NCBI RefSeq assembly: GCF_900446215.1
Contig: NZ_UAQZ01000018.1
Coordinates: 1-64,000, forward strand
Origin: Burkholderia cenocepacia
Lineage (GTDB): Bacteria; Pseudomonadota; Gammaproteobacteria; Burkholderiales; Burkholderiaceae
Reading direction: 5' to 3'
DNA length: 64,000 nt
The translations under genes and the position numbers were made by a program. Shown here in pieces: positions 15,787 to 23,852 of the stretch. Within the stretch, counting starts at the first letter, position 1. Each line of letters begins with the position of its first letter. The notes below the pieces were generated by a model that worked only from the letters and a program-made list of their open reading frames with translations, ran no database searches and was not told where the DNA came from.

Positions 15787-16710
15787 ATGACCGATTCGAC
15801 CTACGACGTGGCGCGTGTGCGCACGTACCTCCAGGGCCTGCAGACACGGATCGCCGACGCGCTCGGCGCGCTCGACGGCACGCCGCTCGCGACCGACACG
15901 TGGCAGCGCGGGCCGGCCGAACGCCTGCGCGGCGGCGGCTGCACGCGGATTCTCGAAGGCGGCCGCGTGTTCGAACGCGCGGGAATCGGCTTTTCCGACG
16001 TGGCGGGCGATGCGCTGCCGCCGTCGGCGAGCGCAGCGCGCCCGCAGCTCGCGGGCCGCGGCTTCGAGGCGCTCGGCGTGTCGCTCGTTTTGCACCCGCG
16101 CAATCCGTACTGCCCGACCGTGCACATGAACGTGCGGATGCTGATCGCGACGAAACCGGGCGAAGCGCCCGTGTTCTGGTTCGGCGGCGGCATGGACCTG
16201 ACCCCGGTTTACGGTTTCGAGGACGACGCGCGGCATTTCCACCAGACCTGCAAGGATGCGCTCGATCCGTTCGGCATCGAGCTCTATCCGCGCTTCAAGC
16301 AGTGGTGCGACGAATACTTCTTCCTGAAGCACCGCAACGAGACGCGCGGCATCGGCGGGATCTTCTTCGACGATTTCTCGGAGCCCGGTTTCGAACGCTC
16401 GTTTGACCTGATGCAAAGCGTCGGCGATGCGTTCCTGCACGCTTACCTGCCGATCGTCGAGCGCCGCGCCGAGCTGCCGTACGGCGAGCGCGAGCGCGAC
16501 TTCCAGGCCTACCGCCGCGGCCGCTACGTCGAATTCAACCTGGTGTTCGACCGCGGTACGCTGTTCGGCCTGCAAAGCGGCGGCCGGACCGAGTCGATCC
16601 TGATGTCGATGCCGCCGGTCGCGAACTGGCGCTACAACTGGCAACCCGAGCCGGGTTCGGCGGAAGCGCGGCTGTATAGCGACTTCCTCGTGCCGCGCGA
16701 CTGGGTCTGA
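15787..16710 (+). CDS. hemF: Oxygen-dependent coproporphyrinogen III oxidase
   Basis: Aerobic haem synthesis enzyme that decarboxylates coproporphyrinogen III to protoporphyrinogen IX using oxygen. 307 aa, family length. Signature blocks are clear: ARPQLAGRGFEALGVSLVLHPRNPYCPTVHMNVR, FWFGGGMDLTPVYGFEDDARHFH, RNETRGIGGIFFDDF, and YVEFNLVFDRGTLFGLQSGGRTESILMSMPP near the C-terminus. A GC-rich hairpin sits just before the start codon. It lies upstream of, and in the same direction as, nadD, 38 bases away. Confidence 0.98.
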   Translation: MTDSTYDVARVRTYLQGLQTRIADALGALDGTPLATDTWQRGPAERLRGGGCTRILEGGRVFERAGIGFSDVAGDALPPSASAARPQLAGRGFEALGVSLVLHPRNPYCPTVHMNVRMLIATKPGEAPVFWFGGGMDLTPVYGFEDDARHFHQTCKDALDPFGIELYPRFKQWCDEYFFLKHRNETRGIGGIFFDDFSEPGFERSFDLMQSVGDAFLHAYLPIVERRAELPYGERERDFQAYRRGRYVEFNLVFDRGTLFGLQSGGRTESILMSMPPVANWRYNWQPEPGSAEARLYSDFLVPRDWV

Positions 16711-16748
16711 GCCCGCGCCCCCCGCTGCCCCAACGAAAGGACGCGTTT

Positions 16749-17450
16749 CTGGACACCACCGCCCGCCCCGCCCCGCTGCCGCGCCGTATCGGCTTGCTGG
16801 GCGGCACCTTCGACCCGATCCACGATGGCCATCTCGCGCTCGCGCGCCGGTTCGCCGAGCTGCTCGACCTGACCGAACTCGTATTGCTGCCCGCCGGGCA
16901 GCCGTACCAGAAGCGCGACGTGTCGGCCGCCGAGCACCGGCTCGCGATGACGCGCGCGGCCGCCGGCACGCTGTCCGTGCCGGGCGTGACCGTAACGGTC
17001 GCCACCGACGAGATCGAGCACACCGGCCCGACCTACACGGTCGAGACGCTCGCGCGCTGGCGCGAGCGGATCGGCCCGGATGCGTCGCTGTCGCTGCTGA
17101 TCGGCGCGGACCAGCTCGTGCGCCTCGATACGTGGCGCGACTGGCGCACGCTGTTCGACTACGCGCACATCGGCGTGTCGACGCGCCCGGGCTTCGAGCT
17201 CGGCGCGGCGCCGCCGGACGTCGCGCGGGAAATCGCCGCGCGGCAGGCCCGCGCCGACGTGCTGAAGGCCACGCCGGCAGGCCGCCTGCTGATCGATACG
17301 ACCCTTTCGTTCGACATCGCCGCGACCGACATCCGCGCGCACCTGCGCGAATGCATCGCACGCCATGCGCAAATGCCCGACGCGTCGGCCGAACATGTGC
17401 CGGCCGCCGTATGGGCCTATATTCTTCAACATCGCCTCTACCATTCCTGA
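16749..17450 (+). CDS. nadD: Nicotinate-nucleotide adenylyltransferase (CTG start)
   Basis: Makes nicotinic acid adenine dinucleotide from nicotinate mononucleotide and ATP in NAD synthesis. 233 aa. The nucleotidyltransferase motif RRIGLLGGTFDPIHDGHLAL lies at residues 13-32 and the second motif appears as AATDIRAHL near the C-terminus. No ATG or GTG is available before the GGTFDPIHxGH motif. The CTG at 16749, with AAAGGA 6 bases upstream, gives a product starting DTTARPAPLPRRIG. A TTG at 16794 would remove part of the first strand and is less likely. The stop is 4 bases before rsfS. Confidence 0.93.
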   Translation: MDTTARPAPLPRRIGLLGGTFDPIHDGHLALARRFAELLDLTELVLLPAGQPYQKRDVSAAEHRLAMTRAAAGTLSVPGVTVTVATDEIEHTGPTYTVETLARWRERIGPDASLSLLIGADQLVRLDTWRDWRTLFDYAHIGVSTRPGFELGAAPPDVAREIAARQARADVLKATPAGRLLIDTTLSFDIAATDIRAHLRECIARHAQMPDASAEHVPAAVWAYILQHRLYHS

Positions 17451-17454
17451 ATCC

Positions 17455-17898
17455 ATGGATATTCGCAAACTGCAGCGCGTGATCGTCGACGCCCTCGAAG
17501 ACGTCAAGGCGCAAGACATCAAGGTGTTCAACACCAGCCACCTGACCGAACTGTTCGACCGCGTGGTCGTCGCATCGGGCACCTCCAACCGCCAGACCAA
17601 GGCGCTCGCGTCGAACGTGCGCGACAAGGTCAAGGAAGCCGGCGGCGACGTCGTCAGCTCCGAAGGCGAGGACACCGGCGAATGGGTGCTGGTCGACTGC
17701 GGCGACGCGGTCGTGCACATCCTGCAACCGGCGCTGCGCCAGTACTACAACCTCGAGGAAATCTGGGGCGACAAGCCCGTGCGGATGAAGCTCGGCGGCG
17801 GCAAGGGCAACGGCTTCGCGACGGCGAGCGAAGACGACGAGGAAGAGGAAGAAGCGCCCGCACGCCCGGCGCGCAAGACGGCCGCCCGCCGCCGTTAA
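17455..17898 (+). CDS. rsfS: Ribosomal silencing factor RsfS
   Basis: Binds ribosomal protein uL14 and blocks joining of subunits when nutrients are low. 147 aa. The Iojap/RsfS domain is visible with DALEDVKAQDIKVFNTSHLTELFDRVVVASGTSNRQTKAL and GEWVLVDCGDAVVHIL followed by YYNLEEIWGD. The last 35 residues are an acidic then basic tail (EDDEEEEEAPARPARKTAARRR) beyond the domain. The ATG at 17455 is chosen since it gives the canonical MDIRKLQRVIVDAL and follows the nadD stop by only 4 bases, pointing to one transcript with nadD and rlmH. Confidence 0.96.
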   Translation: MDIRKLQRVIVDALEDVKAQDIKVFNTSHLTELFDRVVVASGTSNRQTKALASNVRDKVKEAGGDVVSSEGEDTGEWVLVDCGDAVVHILQPALRQYYNLEEIWGDKPVRMKLGGGKGNGFATASEDDEEEEEAPARPARKTAARRR

Positions 17899-17916
17899 GC
17901 CGCCACGCGTGTCCCG

Positions 17917-18387
17917 ATGAAGCTTTTCATCCTCGCGGTCGGCCACAAGATGCCGGGCTGGATCGCCTCCGGCTTCGACGAATACACGAAGCGGATGCCG
18001 CCCGAGCTGCGCATCGAGTTGCGCGAAATCAAGCCCGAACTGCGTTCGGGCGGTCGCAGCGCCGAAAGCGTGATGGCGGCCGAGCGGCAGAAGATCGAGG
18101 CCGCGCTGCCGAAGGGCGCGCGCCTCGTCGCGCTCGACGAGCGCGGCCGCGACTGGACCACGATGCAGCTCGCGCAGGCGCTGCCCGGCTGGCAGCAGGA
18201 CGGCCGCGACGTCGCGTTCGTGATCGGCGGCGCCGACGGGCTCGATCCGGAACTGAAAGCGCGCGCCGACGTGCTGCTGCGCATCTCGAGCATGACGCTG
18301 CCGCATGGCATGGTGCGCGTGCTGCTCGCCGAACAGCTTTACCGGGCGTGGAGCATCACGCAGAATCACCCCTACCACCGCGCATGA
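17917..18387 (+). CDS. rlmH: 23S rRNA (pseudouridine-1915-N3)-methyltransferase RlmH
   Basis: SPOUT-class enzyme that methylates pseudouridine 1915 of 23S rRNA in assembled ribosomes. 156 aa, exact family size. Features are MKLFILAVGHKMPGWIASGFDEYTKR at the start, LDERGRDWTTMQLAQAL, the SAM-binding FVIGGADGLDPELKARAD (about residues 103-120), and the C-terminal HGMVRVLLAEQLYRAWSITQNHPYHR. It lies 18 bases after rsfS, matching the conserved rsfS-rlmH pairing. Confidence 0.98.
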   Translation: MKLFILAVGHKMPGWIASGFDEYTKRMPPELRIELREIKPELRSGGRSAESVMAAERQKIEAALPKGARLVALDERGRDWTTMQLAQALPGWQQDGRDVAFVIGGADGLDPELKARADVLLRISSMTLPHGMVRVLLAEQLYRAWSITQNHPYHRA

Positions 18388-18438
18388 CGTGTCGTCCTCG
18401 AGACGCGCGCCGCGCGCGCTCAACGAGATAACGACACC

Positions 18439-19086
18439 ATGCCGTCCAGCACGTCCCCCGCGCTTTTTCCGACCCCGCTTTTCCAGACGCTTTACCTCGC
18501 TTCGCAAAGCCCGCGCCGCCAGGAGCTGCTGCAGCAGATCGGCGTACGCTTCGAGCTGCTGCTGCCGCGCCCCGACGAGGACGCCGAGGCGCTCGAGGCC
18601 GAACTGCCCGGCGAAGCCGCCGACGCGTACGTGCGGCGCGTCACCGTCGCGAAGGCCGAGGCCGCGCGTGCCCGCCTCGTCGCGAGCGGCAAGCCGGCCG
18701 CGCCGGTGCTGGTGGCCGATACGACCGTGACGATCGACGGCGCGATCCTCGGCAAGCCGACCGACGCCGACGATGCGCTCGCGATGCTCACCCGCCTCGC
18801 CGGCCGCGAACACGCGGTGCTGACCGCCGTCGCCGTGATCGACGCCAGCGGCGAGCTGCTGCCGCCCGCGCTGTCGCGCTCGTCGGTGCGCTTCGCGGCC
18901 GCGTCGCGCGACGCATACGTGCGCTACGTCGAAACCGGCGAGCCGTTCGGCAAGGCCGGCGCGTACGCGATCCAGGGCCGCGCGGCCGAATTCATCGAGC
19001 GAATCGACGGATCCCATTCAGGTATCATGGGTCTGCCCCTTTTTGAGACTGCCGCGCTGCTGCGTACCGCACGCGTCGCCTTCTGA
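18439..19086 (+). CDS. maf: Maf-family nucleoside triphosphate pyrophosphatase
   Basis: House-cleaning pyrophosphatase acting on dTTP/UTP or modified nucleotides; the family was first linked to septum formation. 215 aa. It has the substrate loop LASQSPRRQELL (about residues 17-28), VLVADTTVTIDGAILGKP, GREHAVLTAVAV, and the Maf motif YVETGEPFGKAGAYAIQGRAA followed by GIMGLPLFETAALL. The KAGAYAIQG pattern fits the YhdE-type (dTTP/UTP) subgroup. The stop lies 8 bases before the RNase G gene. Confidence 0.95.
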   Translation: MPSSTSPALFPTPLFQTLYLASQSPRRQELLQQIGVRFELLLPRPDEDAEALEAELPGEAADAYVRRVTVAKAEAARARLVASGKPAAPVLVADTTVTIDGAILGKPTDADDALAMLTRLAGREHAVLTAVAVIDASGELLPPALSRSSVRFAAASRDAYVRYVETGEPFGKAGAYAIQGRAAEFIERIDGSHSGIMGLPLFETAALLRTARVAF

Positions 19087-19094
19087 ACCGCACC

Positions 19095-20564
19095 ATGAAC
19101 GAAGAAATCCTGATCAACCTCACGCCGCAGGAAACGCGCGTCGCACTCGTCCAGCAAGGCGCGGTGCAGGAGCTTCACGTCGAGCGCACGCTGTCGCGCG
19201 GGCGGGTCGGCAACATCTATCTCGGCAAGGTCGTGCGCGTGCTGCCCGGCATGCAGTCGGCGTTCATCGACATCGGCCTCGAGCGCGCGGCGTTCCTGCA
19301 CGTCGCCGACATCTGGCATCCGCGCCTCGCGGGCGAGCCGCAGTCGGGCGCGCCGCACCAGCCGATCGAGAAGATCGTGTTCGAAGGCCAGACGCTGATG
19401 GTCCAGGTGATCAAGGATCCGATCGGCACGAAAGGCGCGCGGCTGTCGACGCAGGTCAGTATCGCGGGCCGCACGCTCGTCTACCTGCCGCAGGAACCGC
19501 ATATCGGCATCTCGCAGAAGATCGAAAGCGAGGCCGAGCGCGAGGCCGTGCGCGCGCGGCTGACCGCCGTGATCCCGCCGGACGAGAAAGGCGGCTACAT
19601 CGTGCGGACGATCGCCGAGGACGCCACCTCCGACGAGTTGGCCGGCGACGTCACGTACCTGCGCAAGACGTGGGCGACGATCGTCGCGCAGGCGCAGCGG
19701 CTGCCGGCGACAAGCCTGCTGTACCAGGATCTCGATCTCGCGCAGCGCGTGCTGCGCGATTTCGCGAACGACGACACGACGCGCATCCAGGTCGATTCGC
19801 GCGAGACGTACACACGTCTCGCGGAGTTCGCGGGCGAGTTCACGCCGGCCGTGAGCCCGAAGCTGCATCACTACACGGGCGAGCGGCCGCTGTTCGACCT
19901 GTACAACATCGAGACGGAGATCCAGCGCGCGCTGTCGCGCCGCGTCGACCTCAAATCGGGCGGTTACCTGATGATCGACCAGACCGAGGCGATGACGACG
20001 ATTGACGTGAACACGGGCGGCTATGTCGGTGCGCGCAACTTCGACGACACGATCTTCAAGACCAACCTCGAGGCCGCGCACACGATCGCGCGGCAACTGC
20101 GGCTGCGCAACCTCGGCGGGATCATCATCATCGACTTCATCGACATGGAGAACGCCGAGCATCGCGACGCGGTGCTGTCCGAGCTGAAGAAGGCGCTCTC
20201 GCGCGACCGCACGCGCGTGACGGTGAACGGCTTCTCGCAACTCGGGCTCGTCGAGATGACGCGCAAGCGCACGCGCGAATCGCTCGCGCACGTGCTGTGC
20301 GAACCGTGCCCGACCTGCCAGGGCAAGGGCCAGGTGAAAACGTCGCGCACCGTGTGCTACGACATCCTGCGCGAGATCCTGCGCGAATCGCGGCAGTTCA
20401 ACCCGCGCGAGTTCCGCGTGATCGCCGCGCAGCAGGTGATCGACCTGTTCCTCGATGAAGAGTCGCAGCATCTGGCGATGCTGATCGACTTCATCGGCAA
20501 GCCGGTGTCGCTGCAGGTCGAGTCGAATCTGAGCCAGGAGCAGTACGATATCGTGCTGATGTAA
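19095..20564 (+). CDS. rng: Ribonuclease G
   Basis: Endoribonuclease of the RNase E/G family, involved in 16S rRNA 5'-end maturation and mRNA decay. 489 aa, as in E. coli. The S1 RNA-binding domain is at about residues 35-125 (RGRVGNIYLGKVVRVLPGMQSAFIDIGLERAAFLH). The catalytic part has TTIDVNTGGYVG and GGIIIIDFIDM, holding the metal-binding aspartates, and the zinc-link cysteines in CEPCPTCQGKGQ (about 401-412). The C-terminal scaffold domain of RNase E is absent. Linked to maf as in many proteobacteria. Confidence 0.97.
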   Translation: MNEEILINLTPQETRVALVQQGAVQELHVERTLSRGRVGNIYLGKVVRVLPGMQSAFIDIGLERAAFLHVADIWHPRLAGEPQSGAPHQPIEKIVFEGQTLMVQVIKDPIGTKGARLSTQVSIAGRTLVYLPQEPHIGISQKIESEAEREAVRARLTAVIPPDEKGGYIVRTIAEDATSDELAGDVTYLRKTWATIVAQAQRLPATSLLYQDLDLAQRVLRDFANDDTTRIQVDSRETYTRLAEFAGEFTPAVSPKLHHYTGERPLFDLYNIETEIQRALSRRVDLKSGGYLMIDQTEAMTTIDVNTGGYVGARNFDDTIFKTNLEAAHTIARQLRLRNLGGIIIIDFIDMENAEHRDAVLSELKKALSRDRTRVTVNGFSQLGLVEMTRKRTRESLAHVLCEPCPTCQGKGQVKTSRTVCYDILREILRESRQFNPREFRVIAAQQVIDLFLDEESQHLAMLIDFIGKPVSLQVESNLSQEQYDIVLM

Positions 20565-20690
20565 CCTTCCGCCCATCCGCCGCCGGCAGCACCGCGCGGC
20601 GCCCCGCTGCGGTGGCCGGGCTGTTCGCGCATGCCGCGCCGGCACCTGCCGCCGCCCTTTCATTGACCCTTTTCGCATTCACCCCACACC

Positions 20691-21026
20691 ATGAGCCAAG
20701 GCCACAACCGCCGCCAGCGCAAGAAACTCCACATCGGCGAATTCCAGGAACTCGCGTTCAACGCCACCGCGCACTACCGCAACGACATGACCGACCTCGA
20801 GCGCGGCCAGTTGATCGATGCGTTCATCGACTTCGTCGAAGCGAACGGGCTGCTGACCGTCGCGTCCGCGGACGAAGGCATCGGCGCGTACGTGATCTCC
20901 GGCGCGCCGCGCGGCACGACGACCGACGCGGACCGCGAACTCGTGCGCGGATGGCTGGCCGCCCGTCCGGAACTGACGGACGTCAAGGTCAGCGAATTCA
21001 CCGACGCGTGGTATCCGGACGCCTGA
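20691..21026 (+). CDS. yggL: YggL-family (DUF469) ribosome-associated protein
   Basis: A 111-aa protein of the YggL/DUF469 family, reported to associate with the 50S subunit. It begins MSQGHNRRQRKKLHIGEFQE, matching the basic family N-terminus (R-R-x-R-K-K-x-H-I-x-E-F-Q-E), and contains DAFIDFVEANGLLTV and an acidic C-terminus ending EFTDAWYPDA. No signal peptide or membrane segment is present. It stands alone downstream of rng (126-base gap) and is followed by about 450 bases without a clear gene. Confidence 0.85.
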   Translation: MSQGHNRRQRKKLHIGEFQELAFNATAHYRNDMTDLERGQLIDAFIDFVEANGLLTVASADEGIGAYVISGAPRGTTTDADRELVRGWLAARPELTDVKVSEFTDAWYPDA

Positions 21027-21481
21027 TTGCCCGGCTTCACGCTGCTTCAAACGGCGCCCGCGCCTGCCCGCCATCACGGCGGGCCAGGCCGGCGTCGCGT
21101 GTTTCCCCTTCCGCCGCCCCTCTCCTCCCCGGCACCGGCTCACACGATTCGCGCCGCGTCGACCGTGATTACCCCGATTTCCGCAGTGAATCGGACGCTT
21201 ACTTCAATTTAACGATCGTTAAAAGACGGCTCGTGTCGACGGACCTACTCTGATCGCACGAATCCGGTGGTTTTCGGCACGATCGGCAAGCAAGACGAAA
21301 GAATTCAAACGATTCGTCCTGCAGGCGCTCCGGGTTCCGACTCAGGCGAAAACGCGACACGGCGACAGGTCAATCAGGGAGACAACAACGATGCGCCCGA
21401 CGCCTTGCTTCCGTCGCGACGATACGTCGACGCACACGAAGGCTGCCTGAGATCCATTTCCATAATCGAGACGAGGACGAC
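21027..21481 (+). other. Non-coding stretch upstream of the Gly/Thr-rich lipoprotein gene
   Basis: About 455 bases. A bulged hairpin at 21062-21089 (GCCTGCCCGCC-atcac-GGCGGGCCAGGC) may end yggL transcription, without a T-run. A lower-GC patch at 21200-21225 contains the palindrome TTTAACGATCGTTAAA. At 21391-21450 there is a 19-codon ORF (MRPTPCFRRDDTSTHTKAA) with GGGAG 9 bases upstream of its ATG, which could be a leader peptide. Nothing else convincing is seen. Confidence 0.5.
21208..21223. promoter_or_regulatory. 16-bp perfect palindrome, candidate operator
   Basis: TTTAACGATCGTTAAA is a perfect 16-bp palindrome in an AT-richer island of an otherwise GC-rich intergenic region, 259 bases before the lipoprotein start. 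This is the form of a dimeric repressor site. The binding protein is unknown. Confidence 0.45.
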
Positions 21482-22633
21482 ATGAACACGCCCACCCTTC
21501 ATCAAGCAGGACCCCGAATGATCATGATCGCGGCCGGCGCCGCGGCGCTGATGTCGCTGTCCGCGTGCGGCGGCTCCGGCTCGCTGAGCCAGGGCACCGG
21601 CGGCAGCGGGTCGGGATCGGGCGACACGACGGCCACGACCGGCGGCACGGGCAACGGCTCCGGCGGCGCGTCCGCCAACGGCGTCGGCCAGACGACCGCG
21701 GCGTCGAGCAACATCGTGACCGCCGCGGGCGGCACCGTGTCGGGCGGCGGCGCGGTGATCGCGAGCCAGTCGGTGCCCGGCACCAACGCGGCGACCATGC
21801 AGGGGCTCGGCACCGTCGTGCAGGACGTCGGCGCGGCCGTCACCACGCTCGGTACCGGTCTCGGCGCCGGGCTCGGCCAGCTCGGCGCGTCGTCGAATCC
21901 GGTCGGCACGACGGTCGCGAGCACGGGCGGCGTGGTCACGAACCTCGGCGACGCGGTCGCGGCGACCGGCGGCGTGGTGTCCAGCCTCGGCGCCAGCGGG
22001 TCGGCGCTGGCGCCCCTCGCGCCGGTCACGTCGCCCGTCGGCGGCGCGATCACGACGCTCGGCAACACGATCGCCGGCGGCGGCGCCACGCTCGGCACGC
22101 AGTTGTCGACCGGCCCCGTCGCGCAGGTCACGGGCGCCGCCAGTTCGGCGATCACGCCGATCACGACGCAGGTCGGCTCGATCACGCAGACGGTCGCGTC
22201 GAGCACGCCGCTCGGCGCGCCGCTCACGAACCTCGTGACGACGGTCGGCAACGGTGTCGCGAACGTCGGCACGACGATCGCGAAAACCGGCGGCAACCCG
22301 GTGACGACCGGCGTCGGCAACGTGGTGACGGCAACCGGCAACACGGTCGCCACCGCCGGCACGGCGCTGCTCGGCGGCGGCGCCGCCGCGACGAGCCCGC
22401 TCGCACCGGTGACGGGGTTGCTGTCGACGGGTGCACTCGGCGGTGCAACGGGCGGCGGCAACCCGGCAGGCGCGCTCACGTCGGCGGCCGGCACCGTGAC
22501 GGCCGCCGTGTCGGGCGCGACCGGCGGCGCGCCGGTCGCGGGGCTGACGGGCGGCAGCGGCACCGGCGCGCTGTCGAAGACGGGTGGCGTGCTCGCCCCG
22601 GTGACGACGACGCTCGGCTCGCTGGTCAAATAA
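21482..22633 (+). CDS. Gly/Thr/Ala-rich repetitive lipoprotein (collagen-like repeat type)
   Basis: A 383-aa predicted outer-membrane lipoprotein of low complexity. The signal sequence ends in the lipobox LSAC with C29. The mature part is nearly all Gly, Ala, Thr, Val, Ser, Pro and Leu with almost no charged residues, in loosely repeated units such as G-N-x-V-A-T-A-G, TTLGT-GLGAGLGQLG and APVTG-LLS. Burkholderia genomes carry proteins of this look annotated as collagen-like triple-helix repeat proteins, though strict Gly-X-Y periodicity is not kept here. It may be a surface or biofilm component; that is inference. GAGGA precedes the ATG. Confidence 0.7.
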   Translation: MNTPTLHQAGPRMIMIAAGAAALMSLSACGGSGSLSQGTGGSGSGSGDTTATTGGTGNGSGGASANGVGQTTAASSNIVTAAGGTVSGGGAVIASQSVPGTNAATMQGLGTVVQDVGAAVTTLGTGLGAGLGQLGASSNPVGTTVASTGGVVTNLGDAVAATGGVVSSLGASGSALAPLAPVTSPVGGAITTLGNTIAGGGATLGTQLSTGPVAQVTGAASSAITPITTQVGSITQTVASSTPLGAPLTNLVTTVGNGVANVGTTIAKTGGNPVTTGVGNVVTATGNTVATAGTALLGGGAAATSPLAPVTGLLSTGALGGATGGGNPAGALTSAAGTVTAAVSGATGGAPVAGLTGGSGTGALSKTGGVLAPVTTTLGSLVK

Positions 22634-22644
22634 GCAACACGCCA

Positions 22645-22682
22645 TGCGGCGCCCGTCGCGTCGTCGACGCTCGGGCGCCGCA
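22645..22682 (+). terminator. Long hairpin after the lipoprotein gene
   Basis: TGCGGCGCCCG pairs perfectly with CGGGCGCCGCA across a 16-base loop that itself holds a GCGTC/GACGC stem. It starts 12 bases after the stop codon. No T-run follows, so its strength as terminator is uncertain. Confidence 0.45.
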
Positions 22683-22886
22683 ACCGCATCTCCGACGGTT
22701 TCCGCGGTCGTCCGCCCGCGTCCGATCCCTTCCTTTTCCCGACGGTCCGCCTGCAACCGGCCATCGAAATCGGTCCTGAAAGCAAGACACGTTAAACTCT
22801 CACCTCGCGTGGTGCGCCGCCCGCACCCGCCATCCATCGCCAGCCGCGTGCCCTCGGGCCGCCCCCGACCCATGGAGTGAGTGTCA

Positions 22887-23852
22887 ATGAGCGGCGGACT
22901 CCCGTTTCCCGCATCCCGCAAGTCGTTGCCGTCGTCGACGGTCTTCCTGATTCTCGCCGCCGCCGCGCTGCTGTCCGGCTGCGGGCTGCTGCCGGTCCAG
23001 AACCCGCCCGCCCCGATCAGCGAGGCGCTCGTCGAGTCGGTCGAGGAGACCGCCGGCGAGCCGCTGACGATGCCGCCCGTGCCGGCGCCGACGCAACCGG
23101 AAACGCCGGAAGCGCCGAAGAAGCCGCACCGCGAGGTGACGCGGTCGAAACCCGTGCAGCGCCCCGAATCGCCGACCCCGCCACCCCCTCCGCCCCCGCC
23201 GATCGTCGCGACGCGCCCGCTCGACCGTACCCAGATCCACGCGCTGCTCGACAGCGAAGTCGCGCGCCGCAACGGCAAGGTGGTCGGCCGCGCGGTCGAC
23301 ATGGTGGTCGACGCGAGCGGCAAGCCGCGCGAGATGATCGTCAACCTGCAAGGCTTCATGGGCATCGGCGACCGCAAGGTCATCTTCCCGTGGAACGTGT
23401 TCCGCTTCACGCCGGGCGGCAAGCAGGAGCCGATCGTGCTCGACGTCCCGTCGGGCGACCTGCCGCCGGCCGCGCGACCGAAGGCGGTGCCGCTGTCGGG
23501 TTCGGCCGCGGCGTCGCCGACGACGCGGCTGCCGATGCTCGACAGCGATGTCGAGCGCCCGAACGGCACGAAGATCGGCCGCATCGTCGACGTGCTGATC
23601 GACCGCGGTGCACAGCCGCAGGCCGTCGTGCTCGACCTCGGCGGGCTCGTCAATACCGACCGCCGTTCGATCGCCGCGAGCTGGGGCGCGCTGCGCTTCG
23701 TCACGCGCGACAAGGCGCTGCACCCGCAGCTCGACCTGAACGACGCCCAGATCAAGGCATCGCCGCCCTACGCGGCCGACAAGCCGATCGTCGCGGTCTT
23801 CCCGCCCGTTGTCCCGGCCGCGCCGGCTTCGTCTGCGAGTGCCACCCGATGA
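22887..23852 (+). CDS. PRC-barrel domain lipoprotein
   Basis: A 321-aa predicted lipoprotein with a signal peptide ending in LLSGC (C32). A proline-rich spacer follows, including eight consecutive prolines near residue 95. Two PRC-barrel-like units come next: IHALLDSEVARRNGKVVGRAVDMVVDASGKPREMIVNLQGF and LPMLDSDVERPNGTKIGRIVDVLIDRGAQPQAVVLDLGG. PRC barrels are beta-barrel adaptor domains; the role here is unknown. The ATG at 22887 is preferred to a GTG at 22881 because GGAG is spaced 9 bases from it. The stop overlaps the next start (ATGA), so it is coupled to the MFS gene. Confidence 0.8.
   Translation: MSGGLPFPASRKSLPSSTVFLILAAAALLSGCGLLPVQNPPAPISEALVESVEETAGEPLTMPPVPAPTQPETPEAPKKPHREVTRSKPVQRPESPTPPPPPPPPIVATRPLDRTQIHALLDSEVARRNGKVVGRAVDMVVDASGKPREMIVNLQGFMGIGDRKVIFPWNVFRFTPGGKQEPIVLDVPSGDLPPAARPKAVPLSGSAAASPTTRLPMLDSDVERPNGTKIGRIVDVLIDRGAQPQAVVLDLGGLVNTDRRSIAASWGALRFVTRDKALHPQLDLNDAQIKASPPYAADKPIVAVFPPVVPAAPASSASATR

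Noticed and set aside
15748..19017. Open frame of 1089 codons antisense to hemF through maf
   Set aside because: Crosses five real genes on the other strand and has no recognisable features.
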